IMG/VR virus record: IMGVR_UViG_3300021960_000637
Location: 1-21,114 of that record
Source of the DNA: a virus
Reading direction: 5' to 3' (one strand)
DNA: 21,114 bases
Position numbers and translations under genes: made by a program. Shown here piece by piece: positions 13,621 through 21,073 of the stretch. Below the pieces are notes generated by a model, which saw only the letters and a list, made by a program, of their open reading frames with translations, was not told where the DNA came from and did no database searches. The stretch's first letter is position 1. Each line of letters opens with the position of its first letter.

Positions 13621-15835
13621 TATTGAGGAGCTGACGGGACTCGACCTTGCCCTTCATCGACTTACCAAACGCAGTCTTGAGTTTTGCCTTGGAAGCACCA
13701 ACCAGATCATCGCTCAAACCTTCGTTCGAGACTTCCATACCCTTGGCAGGCAGGACATACATCTCATCGTAACCCTTCGACTCGATGACGAGATATTTGT
13801 TCTTGTTGATGAACTTGACCTGTTCCATGATTGCATCCATACCAAGGTCACGCTGCAGCGAGTAGAGAGCTCGCTTGTCAACCCGACCAGAGCGACCAGA
13901 ACCCGCAACAAAGAATCCAATCAGGTTCATACCATCAACACGATCCTTGAGGATGCGAAGCAATCCATCAGTAATATCGTATCCATCAACCTCATAATTC
14001 TTGAGGGTCTTGGGGTCAGATATTGTCATTGTCCCACGAATACGATCAATAACCGCAGTGTGATCACCAGTGCCCGTATCCAGACGATAATCGTACACAC
14101 CATCCAAGTTATTTGAAGCACCATCAGTCAGGAAAATCGTGTTGACTTTCTGAACACCAGTGTCACGCTTGAACTTAGGAACAATTTCCATCATCGCAAT
14201 GATTGCGTCATTGAGAGGAGTACCACCCAAGTTAAGGAAACCGGGAAACGGAACCTTGTCAAAGGCAATCTCACGATCAGCTTCGAAACCGTAGTATGAA
14301 GCAATCATCCACAGGATTTCCATCATCTCGATTTCTTCTTTCGCAGACATTTTGCTGGAGAAGAATTCCAGAAGTTTGAAACTGTGTAGAGCGAGGTCAC
14401 CCGCCTTGAAGTCATCCATCTTCATTTCATAACGATTAGGCCATTCGCCTGTCACGGGATCAATGAACAACTCACGGCAATCGCTGAATGCAAACACTTC
14501 AAAAGGAATCTGAGTGCGGCGGCAGAACCAAATCAAGTTGTACAGCTGAGACAGAGTGCCTTTGAGGTTCTCATACATGGAACCGCTCCAATCGACAACC
14601 ATCACCATACCGTGGTTCGTAGCACCCGGCAGAGTAGTCACTTTCTTGAAGATGTCTTCATTGTATTTGTAAGTGTGTAACCGTCCCATATCGAGCGAAC
14701 CCGTTTTAGAAACAGCAGCACGAGCATACTGGTCAGCAGCCTTCTTCATCTCAAATTCTTTGACCATGTAACCGACAGTCTTCTTCGACTCGTCCTTCAT
14801 GGCAGCAATCTCTGATTTCTTGGCATCAACCCAAGACCCGCCCACAGCGTAAGAGGGACGAGACTTCTCTAGGATTTCACCGAACGGCATAATCAGGTCT
14901 TCATTGAGAGCAGGAATACGACCATAGGTCCGTTCCGTTGCATTCTTATCAACTAGCTTGTCGATTGCATTGTTCGTATCAGTATCGGTTTCTGCCATCG
15001 GCGGTCCACCTCGTCCAGTGGACTCTACACCACCTACTTCAGAACTTTTGCCTTCTTCAGCTTTGGCATCGACATCAACGTCATCGTTGCCATCGTCACC
15101 ATCACCACCAGCAGGAACATCATTTCCATCTTCTTCACCTTTATCATCGGCAGGGGTATCACCCTCACCAGTTTCTTCTTCACCATCGTCACCAGCAGGA
15201 CCATTGCCCTCACCAGTTTCGCCTTCTTCACCTTCACCCGACTCACCGTTGGGGTCAGCCATGGTTTTCTCATCGTCAGACTCTTCTTCTGGAGCATTCT
15301 CTGCCATCCAAGCGTAGAGCTCTTCAGAGAGGTTCAGAACATCTTCTGGAGTCTTGGTTTCTGCAACCCGCTTGACCCAGACTTTTTCTTCATCAGTGAA
15401 CTCAACCTTCTGCTTCTTGAAGAACAGATTGATACGGTCAATCAGGTTCAACTCAGAAACATCCTTATCAGCAATACCGAAGAAATCCTTGGCAGTCAGG
15501 TCACGATATCCACGATTGAAAACTGCAACAGAGCCGGGATACCGATCCTGCACCATCCGTTCGATACGGGCGTCTTCAACGATATTCACAAACGAGTGAT
15601 TGATCTTGCGAACCTGTGCCTTCTCAAGCATGTCGAGAGGCGTCCAGAGTGCGTGAGCAATCTCATGGCAAACCATCAGGTCATAGATATCTTTGGTCAT
15701 CTCCTCATCCTTCCAGATAGGCAGACCAAGTTCACGGGATTTCGCATTGAAGTATGCGGTATCCATCTTCTTGTGAACCACGAAGATATCCTCTTCAGCG
15801 AGGAGTTTTGCGAGTGTCGATTTATTTTTCATCAT
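13598..15835 (-). CDS. cobT-like: CobT-like VWA-domain protein with N-terminal HExxH metal site
   Basis: 745 aa. The N-terminal region contains CHEIAHALWTP with HEIAH at 57-61, a zincin-type metalloprotease motif, followed by NIVEDARIERM (84-94), where a third ligand could lie. Residues 183-287 are a very acidic, Gly-rich low-complexity linker, as in CobT. The C-terminal von Willebrand A domain has the MIDAS motif DWSGS (415-419) and downstream FLTDGAS. It presumably acts with the AAA+ ATPase encoded next. It may be a protease or a metal-dependent adaptor; the target is unknown. Two adjacent ATGs (15835 and 15832) are possible. There is no Shine-Dalgarno sequence, and the promoter places the mRNA start near 15834, so translation is probably leaderless. 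GCG and GTC-rich codons make it visibly more GC-rich than the oxygenase and DUF genes. Confidence 0.9.
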   Translation of the reverse strand: MMKNKSTLAKLLAEEDIFVVHKKMDTAYFNAKSRELGLPIWKDEEMTKDIYDLMVCHEIAHALWTPLDMLEKAQVRKINHSFVNIVEDARIERMVQDRYPGSVAVFNRGYRDLTAKDFFGIADKDVSELNLIDRINLFFKKQKVEFTDEEKVWVKRVAETKTPEDVLNLSEELYAWMAENAPEEESDDEKTMADPNGESGEGEEGETGEGNGPAGDDGEEETGEGDTPADDKGEEDGNDVPAGGDGDDGNDDVDVDAKAEEGKSSEVGGVESTGRGGPPMAETDTDTNNAIDKLVDKNATERTYGRIPALNEDLIMPFGEILEKSRPSYAVGGSWVDAKKSEIAAMKDESKKTVGYMVKEFEMKKAADQYARAAVSKTGSLDMGRLHTYKYNEDIFKKVTTLPGATNHGMVMVVDWSGSMYENLKGTLSQLYNLIWFCRRTQIPFEVFAFSDCRELFIDPVTGEWPNRYEMKMDDFKAGDLALHSFKLLEFFSSKMSAKEEIEMMEILWMIASYYGFEADREIAFDKVPFPGFLNLGGTPLNDAIIAMMEIVPKFKRDTGVQKVNTIFLTDGASNNLDGVYDYRLDTGTGDHTAVIDRIRGTMTISDPKTLKNYEVDGYDITDGLLRILKDRVDGMNLIGFFVAGSGRSGRVDKRALYSLQRDLGMDAIMEQVKFINKNKYLVIESKGYDEMYVLPAKGMEVSNEGLSDDLVGASKAKLKTAFGKSMKGKVESRQLLNKFVKLVA

Positions 15836-15840
15836 GTCTT

Positions 15841-15869
15841 ACAGTACCATGTGGAAAGGGTTTTGTCAA
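15841..15869 (-). promoter_or_regulatory. promoter for the VWA gene
   Basis: TTGACA (15869-15864), a 17-nt spacer and TACTGT (15846-15841), preceded by TGG (extended -10). The whole gap after the small gene is 43 nt and holds little else. The predicted start (about 15834) falls on the ATGATG start codons. Confidence 0.72.
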
Positions 15870-15878
15870 TAGTTAATT

Positions 15879-16040
15879 TCAATCTTCAAGAAGAAAATCA
15901 TGATACGCACCTACAGCAGCGGAGCGAGTCAAACCCAACTTCATCAGTCGGTCCATGCACCGTTCAATAGCAGGAGCAGGATGAAGGAAGTTTTCATAAT
16001 CTTCCATATAATCCTCAAAGATTTCTTTTTTGGTTTCCAT
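15879..16040 (-). CDS. small hypothetical protein (53 aa)
   Basis: Starts METKKEIFEDYMEDYENFL and ends YHDFLLED. I do not recognise it. It is soluble and helical-looking with an acidic N-terminal half and no membrane segment. AAGGA lies 7 nt from the ATG at 16040. A longer form from 16064 would begin with MIRNKE and would be leaderless, because the promoter's expected start is near 16063. The upstream 24 nt resemble the start of the VWA gene (MMKNKS), so that part may be duplicated leader DNA rather than true protein. It has its own promoter and stands alone between deformylase and the VWA gene. Confidence 0.6.
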   Translation of the reverse strand: METKKEIFEDYMEDYENFLHPAPAIERCMDRLMKLGLTRSAAVGAYHDFLLED

Positions 16041-16069
16041 AGTCATTTCCTTATTTCTTATCATACCTT

Positions 16070-16098
16070 ACAGTACCATACTGGGTAGGATAAGTCCA
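16070..16098 (-). promoter_or_regulatory. promoter for the 53-aa gene
   Basis: TGGACT (16098-16093), a 17-nt spacer and TACTGT (16075-16070) with TGG before it. From ATGGTACTGTAAG onward it is nearly identical to the VWA promoter, so the two are probably duplicates. The -35 is the weakest of the set. Confidence 0.62.
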
Positions 16099-16110
16099 GA
16101 GAATAATGAC

Positions 16111-16140
16111 CCCTAATGTCGTTTTATCTGATATTTAGGG
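16111..16140 (-). terminator. stem-loop after the deformylase gene
   Basis: CCCTAA pairs with TTAGGG (16140-16135 with 16116-16111 on the minus strand) around an 18-nt loop. A second, weaker pairing GTGA/TCAC (16146-16149, 16167-16170) brackets the deformylase stop. No strong U-tract is seen, so termination efficiency is uncertain. Confidence 0.45.
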
Positions 16141-16143
16141 AAG

Positions 16144-16173
16144 GTGTGACATTTTTGCAACTACTATCACGCC
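16144..16173. repeat. gene-end repeat, copy 2
   Basis: GTGTGACATTTTT (16144-16156), then 8 unrelated bases, then TATCACGCC (16165-16173) on the plus strand. It matches copy 1 at the end of the VWA gene and covers the deformylase stop codon. Confidence 0.7.
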
Positions 16174-16712
16174 GTTTTGGTCAGAATCGATTTCTTTCTC
16201 ATCTTTGACGCTCTACGTTTTGCCATGTTCAACTTTAGTCTACTGACCCGTTGAGTAAAGTTCGTGCCTTCCATGTGGTCATACTCATGTTGAAAGATTC
16301 GTGCTTCGAGTCCATGCATCTGTACCTGTACCAGTTCACCATCTACATCGTTATATACGCACCGAATACCCTCTGAGCGTTCCACCTTCAACCACAGACC
16401 GGGCCACGTCAGACAACCCTCATCCATAATGATCTTTTCCTCACCGTACTCTGTAATCAGGGGATCGAAACAGCTGATCATTTCTTTCTTCTTCACATCC
16501 GAATACATGATGAAGGCACGTTCCTTAATACCAACCTGATTCGCAGACAAACCGATACCCTGATAATGTATCATGGCCCTATGCAATTCACCCTGTAGTT
16601 CCTTGCGGTCTAAACCAATAGAGCAGGACTCTAATGGGTTCTTTAAAATTGGGTCTGTTACAGGAACCAACCCTAATACTGGTATTGGTCTTATTGAATG
16701 ATTACCGTCCAT
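16167..16712 (-). CDS. def: peptide deformylase
   Basis: 181 aa from the ATG at 16712, chosen because GGGAG lies about 10 nt upstream and the overlap with the previous gene drops to 11 nt; an earlier ATG at 16757 would overlap it by 56 nt. All three deformylase motifs are present: GIGLSANQ (52-59), EGCLT (98-102, Cys100 metal ligand; bacterial enzymes usually read EGCLS) and QHEYDH (141-146, with His142, Glu143 and His146). It removes the formyl group from the N-terminal Met of new proteins. Short phage-encoded deformylases are known from T4-like cyanophages. This copy is longer than the minimal viral forms, with a basic C-terminal tail (KRRASKMRKKS). It is the last gene of the operon that starts with gene 55. 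Confidence 0.95.
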   Translation of the reverse strand: MDGNHSIRPIPVLGLVPVTDPILKNPLESCSIGLDRKELQGELHRAMIHYQGIGLSANQVGIKERAFIMYSDVKKKEMISCFDPLITEYGEEKIIMDEGCLTWPGLWLKVERSEGIRCVYNDVDGELVQVQMHGLEARIFQHEYDHMEGTNFTQRVSRLKLNMAKRRASKMRKKSILTKTA

Positions 16713-17223
16713 AAAATTTAGTCTCCCTAGTTCTATTTTCGAAAAGATACCATGCACAATTGTCCTTGCCTGTCATATTTCCGAACCACTTAATTCTTCC
16801 CACACTCACTATTTTACTACACATCTTCATATAGGGAACACTCTGTTTAGTATGCATCCAATCTGCATCAAATAACAACCAAGTTTTAATTTTTGGAACA
16901 AAGTATTCAATCATGGGATGCAAGATTTTCCTGTCCCATGGCGGATTTGTAATTACATAATCTGATTCAACAAGTTCATCAAATCCTAGTTTATCGTATG
17001 GACTCGTATGTATTCCTTTTGCTTGTGGTTCAATGTCACTTGCCCACATACAAGTTCCCTTTGTCTCTAGGTGTTTAATTAACGCACCATCACCAGCACA
17101 AGGTTCTGCAAACACAAATCCATCTCGTAAATGCGGCAATAAAGGTTCTACTGCTTCCATCGGTGTAGGATAGAAGTCTCTAGCTTTTCGTTCAAAGTCT
17201 GATCTTTTACCCATTTGAAACAT
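16702..17223 (-). CDS. small SAM-dependent (adenine-type) methyltransferase
   Basis: 173 aa. Starts with FYPTP (17-21), then motif I FAEPCAGDGALI (38-49) for SAM binding and the catalytic NPPW (93-96), the order found in gamma-type N6-adenine methyltransferases. There is little room for a target-recognition domain, so specificity may be low or lent by a partner; methylation of RNA or protein glutamine cannot be excluded because NPPW occurs there too. The ATG at 17223 overlaps the end of gene 46 by 17 nt, and a second Met three codons later is an equally possible start. It overlaps deformylase by 11 nt, so it is firmly in the 55-47-46 operon. Confidence 0.82.
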   Translation of the reverse strand: MFQMGKRSDFERKARDFYPTPMEAVEPLLPHLRDGFVFAEPCAGDGALIKHLETKGTCMWASDIEPQAKGIHTSPYDKLGFDELVESDYVITNPPWDRKILHPMIEYFVPKIKTWLLFDADWMHTKQSVPYMKMCSKIVSVGRIKWFGNMTGKDNCAWYLFENRTRETKFYGR

Positions 17224-18919
17224 GACTGAAGTTTTTTATCTTCTCAAACTTGATTGTACTTCGAAACTTGTCTGCGAGAGCATCTTGTTTGTGACTAATT
17301 ACGAACACGTTCTCATCACCAAGTGTATTTAGAATCTTTAGGAACTCATCTGTACCTGTCCCATCTAAAGAACTGTCAAAGATTTCATCCAGTATCAACA
17401 GGTTAGTGTTCGTACTGTTCTTCATCTTTGCAACCGCTCTCCATGTGAACAACAGTGCAAGGTCAATACGCATTTTCTCACCCTCACTGAATGATGCATA
17501 AGAGAACTCATCACGATAACGAGACTTGATAGTTTCCTCAAAGTTTTCATCCAGTGTGAAGTTCACATAGAACTCCATCGACGTAAGATAGGTATTAATG
17601 AGCCTGTTCATGATAGGAAGATACTGCTTGATTATCTTGGTCTTGATACCTGTATCCTGTAGCATATTCTTTGCAGCTTCAGCATAGGTTTTGTCTTCAC
17701 GCAACTTTGACTTTTGCATATCAAATCCAGAAAGAGTTTCTTTCAACTCATTTAACTTACCATGATCACTCTTGTTTACCTTGCAACTCTGCAACTCATT
17801 AATTTCTGTTTGCAGTGTCGCATTGAACTTCTCAAGTTGAACCAGCGAACTATTCTCTTTGGCAATCTCAACCCTGTTTATCTGTATGTTCTGATTGACC
17901 TCACTGATAGCATTGACTTTGGATTGTGTCTGTTTCAATTCCTCTAGAAGTTCTCCCATTCCAGAATTGAGTTTTTCTGACTTGGAGTTTTCTTTCGCAA
18001 TCATATCTTCTTTGAACGACTCATCAATATGCTGTTGACAAACGGGGCAGTCTTCATTAGTTTCAAAGAAGTTAATAAGTTTGGTGTGAGCTCTGTGTTT
18101 TTCTTTCAGCTGCGATTGAATGTCCTTGAGTTTATTGAACTTCTCTTCAATCTTTGTGGAGTTAGAAATCTTCTCATGCATCTTAGAAGTGTCATCCTCA
18201 AGGTCAGTAATTCTAGACCTTTTGTTGAAAATTTCTTCCTCATTGCCAGCAATCAGAAACGTCTTTTCCTTAATCAGTTTTTCTCTGTTCTGTTCTACAT
18301 CTGCGATATACTTTTCCTGTAGAGCAATCTTCTCTTCAGACAAACTGAACTGGTAGTCCACTTCACGCATGTCATCAGAGATAGTCTTTAACTGCTGTTT
18401 GAGAAGCATGTTCATCAGTGAGAAAATCTGAATGTCAAGAATTTCCTCAACAACCTCACGGCGGTGTTTTGATTTCAGTTGCATAAACGGAATAAAGGTA
18501 GAACTACCAAGAATAACAACCTGAGTGAAACTACGATAGTTCAACTTTAGGATTTGTTGTTCAAGATACTTCTGGTAGTCACGAGAGTTGGCGTCTTGGT
18601 TATACAACTTACCGTTGACATGAATTTCAAACACATTTGGTTTGATACCACGAACAACCTTAACCTTCTTGGTTCCAATACGAAACTCCACCTCTACCAG
18701 TGCAGCACTGCCATTGACAGAGTTTAGGAGTTGAGGTTTGTTAATACTACGGAATGGCTTACCAAACAAACCAAAACAAAGAGCGTCCAAAATAGTAGAC
18801 TTACCGGCACCGTTTTCTCCAATAATTAATGTGGTTGAATTTCTGTCTAACTGTATCTCTGTAAAGTTATTACCAGTTGACAGGAAGTTCTTCCATCTCA
18901 CAGTCTCAAAATGTATCAT
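17207..18919 (-). CDS. 46: recombination endonuclease subunit gp46 (SbcC/Rad50-like)
   Basis: 570 aa, close to the T4 protein. SMC-type ATPase halves flank a coiled coil: Walker A GENGAGKS (34-41), a heptad-rich Glu/Lys region of about 170-420 interrupted by the zinc hook CPVC (291-294), the signature FSEGEK (477-482), Walker B LLILDE (507-512) and the H-loop ISHK (541-544). With gp47 it forms the Mre11/Rad50-type complex that resects DNA ends for recombination-dependent replication and takes part in host DNA breakdown in T4. It starts 1 nt after the gene 47 stop. Confidence 0.97.
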   Translation of the reverse strand: MIHFETVRWKNFLSTGNNFTEIQLDRNSTTLIIGENGAGKSTILDALCFGLFGKPFRSINKPQLLNSVNGSAALVEVEFRIGTKKVKVVRGIKPNVFEIHVNGKLYNQDANSRDYQKYLEQQILKLNYRSFTQVVILGSSTFIPFMQLKSKHRREVVEEILDIQIFSLMNMLLKQQLKTISDDMREVDYQFSLSEEKIALQEKYIADVEQNREKLIKEKTFLIAGNEEEIFNKRSRITDLEDDTSKMHEKISNSTKIEEKFNKLKDIQSQLKEKHRAHTKLINFFETNEDCPVCQQHIDESFKEDMIAKENSKSEKLNSGMGELLEELKQTQSKVNAISEVNQNIQINRVEIAKENSSLVQLEKFNATLQTEINELQSCKVNKSDHGKLNELKETLSGFDMQKSKLREDKTYAEAAKNMLQDTGIKTKIIKQYLPIMNRLINTYLTSMEFYVNFTLDENFEETIKSRYRDEFSYASFSEGEKMRIDLALLFTWRAVAKMKNSTNTNLLILDEIFDSSLDGTGTDEFLKILNTLGDENVFVISHKQDALADKFRSTIKFEKIKNFSHVSNG

Positions 18920-18920
18920 A

Positions 18921-19976
18921 CTAAATTTCTAAATCCTGTGCTTCAGTGTAAAGTGACCGCATCGTATTTTTTAATCTGTCCTTACTCAAAGTAACATCCA
19001 ACTGATCAATGTATTTCTCTAGAAGTGTCATCGTGTCTTCGGTATTCTCCACAATATCATCAGATACATTGTCAGCATCCAACTCAGAGAAGTCTTCGAT
19101 AATCTTGACCTCAAATGCGTCAGCCTGTAACAACCTATCTGTGAACTTGTCGAACTGATACAAGTCTTTCTTGTTGACCACAATCAGTTTTACATACTTC
19201 TCTTTATACTTAAACACATCCTCATTGGTATAGTCGTTAACAGTATCGTCATAGTAAATCTTCTCAAAGAGTGTATGAGGATTTACGATGCGTTCTAGTT
19301 CACGCTTCTCTGTATCGAAGATGTGAAACCCTTTCGGATCATCGTAGTCACTCCAAGTCATCTCATATGGAGTGCCGAGATAATATATCTGACCATCATC
19401 TGATTTGTGATGAAAGTGACCACTAAAGCATAGGTCAAACCTACGAAACAATTCCTTGTCAAATGCACCTTCAGATTTATGTCCCTTGTGCATTTCGAAA
19501 CCATTTACTTCTAGGTGACCCATCAGAATTTGAGCTGGAGAGTTTTTCAACGCTGACATTGACTCATCATAATTACCAGCATTAATCCACGGCATAAACT
19601 GAATAGGACAATTATCAAACTCCACAACTTGTGGGCCAGTATAGATGTTACACCTATCAGAACCTACCAACTCTTCCATTGAATTGACTTCGTTGGTGTT
19701 CTTATAAAAGGTGTCATGATTACCAATGATAAGATGAAGGTCAATACCCAACTCTTGAAAACGACCAATAAACTTTTTACGAAAATCAGATGCAGTTTTG
19801 AAGCTGATAAACTTCCTACGGTCAGTAACATCACCCATATGAATACAGGTAGTAATACCTCGTTTCTCTAGGGTAGGAAAGAATACATCATTGTAGAATT
19901 TATAGAAAAAGTCATTAATGTTTTGGTTATCGTTTCTAGCACCAAAGTGAGTGTCAGTTATAATAGCAAGCTTCAA
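18921..19976 (-). CDS. 47: recombination endonuclease subunit gp47 (SbcD/Mre11-like)
   Basis: 351 aa. Calcineurin-like phosphoesterase motifs: DTH (D8, H10), GDVTDRR (D49), GNHD (N86, H87), GHLE (H154) and GHFHH (H187, H189), which bind two Mn ions. It is the nuclease partner of gp46. The start codon is a TTG at 19976 overlapping the gene 55 stop as TTGA. No ATG fits: the frame upstream closes within about ten codons, and MKLAIITDTHFG is the normal Mre11-like N-terminus. Dependence on translation of gene 55 is likely. Confidence 0.96.
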   Translation of the reverse strand: MKLAIITDTHFGARNDNQNINDFFYKFYNDVFFPTLEKRGITTCIHMGDVTDRRKFISFKTASDFRKKFIGRFQELGIDLHLIIGNHDTFYKNTNEVNSMEELVGSDRCNIYTGPQVVEFDNCPIQFMPWINAGNYDESMSALKNSPAQILMGHLEVNGFEMHKGHKSEGAFDKELFRRFDLCFSGHFHHKSDDGQIYYLGTPYEMTWSDYDDPKGFHIFDTEKRELERIVNPHTLFEKIYYDDTVNDYTNEDVFKYKEKYVKLIVVNKKDLYQFDKFTDRLLQADAFEVKIIEDFSELDADNVSDDIVENTEDTMTLLEKYIDQLDVTLSKDRLKNTMRSLYTEAQDLEI

Positions 19977-20542
19977 CGCTCTTCGCCCAGAACCGCTACA
20001 TCTTCAATATCATCTTCCATAAAATTCTCTAGTCCTTTTTTACTTTTTTTTTCTACCGTCTTTGGTTTATATACATCTTCCATTGGAAGATTGTCCATTG
20101 CAAAGGAATTATCAATACTATAACTAGTTGAATCACCCGGCATAGTATCATAGGATTGGTAGTTACTACCCGCTACAATTTTATTTTTAACGTGGGTTTG
20201 CTTTTTTTCTTTTTGAATTCTTCGGATGAATGCGTAGTAGATGATTTGGGTAAAGTATGCGAAAGGGTTGTTTGACTTTTCTGGATTGAAGTTCGAAGCA
20301 TATTGTAAGCAGTTTTCGATGCCATCTGAAATCATATCATCCTTGTATGTGTAGTTAATAAAATTGGGGCGGTAAGACAGATGCGTTGCAATCTTCAAAA
20401 AACATTCACCAATGTAGTTTGTTACAGCGGGTTTCCGTCCATCATCGTCTTCTTTTGAAAGATTGCACGCTTCTTTCCACTCAATCATCGCCTGTAGAAA
20501 AACTTTATTATCTACATAATGCTCACCTTTTGATTTGGTCAT
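19973..20542 (-). CDS. 55: late-transcription sigma factor gp55
   Basis: 189 aa, the length of T4 gp55 (185 aa). Conserved segments: YVDNKVFLQAMIEWK (T4: YVNNKELLQAIIDWK), YKDDMISDGIENCLQYASNFNPEKSNNPFAYFTQIIYYAFIRRIQKEKK, which covers the core-polymerase-binding and -10 recognition (sigma region 2) part. It replaces host sigma-70 and directs RNA polymerase to late promoters with the gp45 clamp as activator. The C-terminus (MEDDIEDVAVLGEER) is acidic. The ATG at 20542 has AAGGAG 8 nt upstream. First gene of the 55-47-46-methyltransferase-def operon. Confidence 0.96.
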   Translation of the reverse strand: MTKSKGEHYVDNKVFLQAMIEWKEACNLSKEDDDGRKPAVTNYIGECFLKIATHLSYRPNFINYTYKDDMISDGIENCLQYASNFNPEKSNNPFAYFTQIIYYAFIRRIQKEKKQTHVKNKIVAGSNYQSYDTMPGDSTSYSIDNSFAMDNLPMEDVYKPKTVEKKSKKGLENFMEDDIEDVAVLGEER

Positions 20543-20567
20543 TAGGTATACTCCTTAATCTTTATTC

Positions 20568-20596
20568 ACTATACATCAATACACTTATAAAGTCAA
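20568..20596 (-). promoter_or_regulatory. sigma-70-type promoter for the gene 55 operon
   Basis: TTGACT (20596-20591), a 17-nt spacer and TATAGT (20573-20568) on the minus strand. The expected start is near 20561, with AAGGAG in the leader. The -35 is part of the downstream arm of the stem-loop just upstream. Confidence 0.78.
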
Positions 20597-20638
20597 GGAA
20601 CATTATAACTTAAAATAATCTTTGAAGGAACCTTGACT
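20591..20638 (-). terminator. stem-loop between the LSm-like gene and gene 55
   Basis: AGTCAAGG (20638-20631) pairs with CCTTGACT (20598-20591) on the minus strand. The 32-nt loop contains a nested ATTAT/ATAAT pairing. TTTATAAG follows. It may end the LSm-like transcript while donating the -35 of the next promoter. The rest of the 147-nt gap (20543-20689) shows nothing else I can name. Confidence 0.45.
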
Positions 20639-20689
20639 CCACCAGAAAATAGTGTTACATTAAGCTTGTCCTTGGTTATCAGAACTACA

Positions 20690-21073
20690 TTAATGAATTA
20701 ATTTACTTTCTGTTTCTAGTTCATCTAAAAGTTCTTCGTAAATTTCTTCATCTTCGAAGTCATCCACAAAAGGTTCATCATCTGTATTATCTAGTTTGTT
20801 TAATATACCTTCATAATATACACTTAGGCCGGGGGAGGCGGGTAATATAATAATAACATGTTTAGGATCAAGCTCAAAATGTCTTTGTTCTGTGAAGGGT
20901 TGAACCCAACGAGATAGCATTAAAGATTCTGTCATGCCTGTGTGATTAACTCTAGATTGGATATTCATTAACAGGGGTCTTGAAATTTCGTATTTACCAT
21001 TGTCTTCGGAAAGCTCACAAATGATATTCTCACCACTAATGAGCTTTAAGATTTTATATGTATCTGTGTTCAT
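20690..21073 (-). CDS. LSm-like beta-barrel protein (hypothetical)
   Basis: 127 aa. YKILKLISGENIICELSEDNGKYEISRPLLMNIQ resembles the Sm/LSm-like small proteins found in T4-like cyanophages: a short strand, G-E-x-I, an acidic turn, then a hydrophobic strand. The C-terminal 35 residues are strongly acidic (DDEPFVDDFEDEEIYEELLDELE), which argues against simple RNA binding unless the tail is regulatory. Function not established. Start ATG at 21073 with AAGG upstream; the ATG probably overlaps the stop of the gene upstream. Confidence 0.6.
   Translation of the reverse strand: MNTDTYKILKLISGENIICELSEDNGKYEISRPLLMNIQSRVNHTGMTESLMLSRWVQPFTEQRHFELDPKHVIIILPASPGLSVYYEGILNKLDNTDDEPFVDDFEDEEIYEELLDELETESKLIH

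Noticed and set aside
13586-14116. A 176-codon open frame on the plus strand, and several others of 60-145 codons
   Set aside because: They lie antisense within clear genes with strong family motifs, lack ribosome sites and show no recognisable protein features. All supported genes are on the minus strand.
20633-20661. Plus-strand TTGACT, 17 nt, TACATT, a possible divergent promoter
   Set aside because: There is no plus-strand gene downstream and the -10 is weak. The TTGACT is better explained as the upstream arm of the stem-loop that mirrors the gene 55 promoter. An antisense transcript cannot be ruled out.
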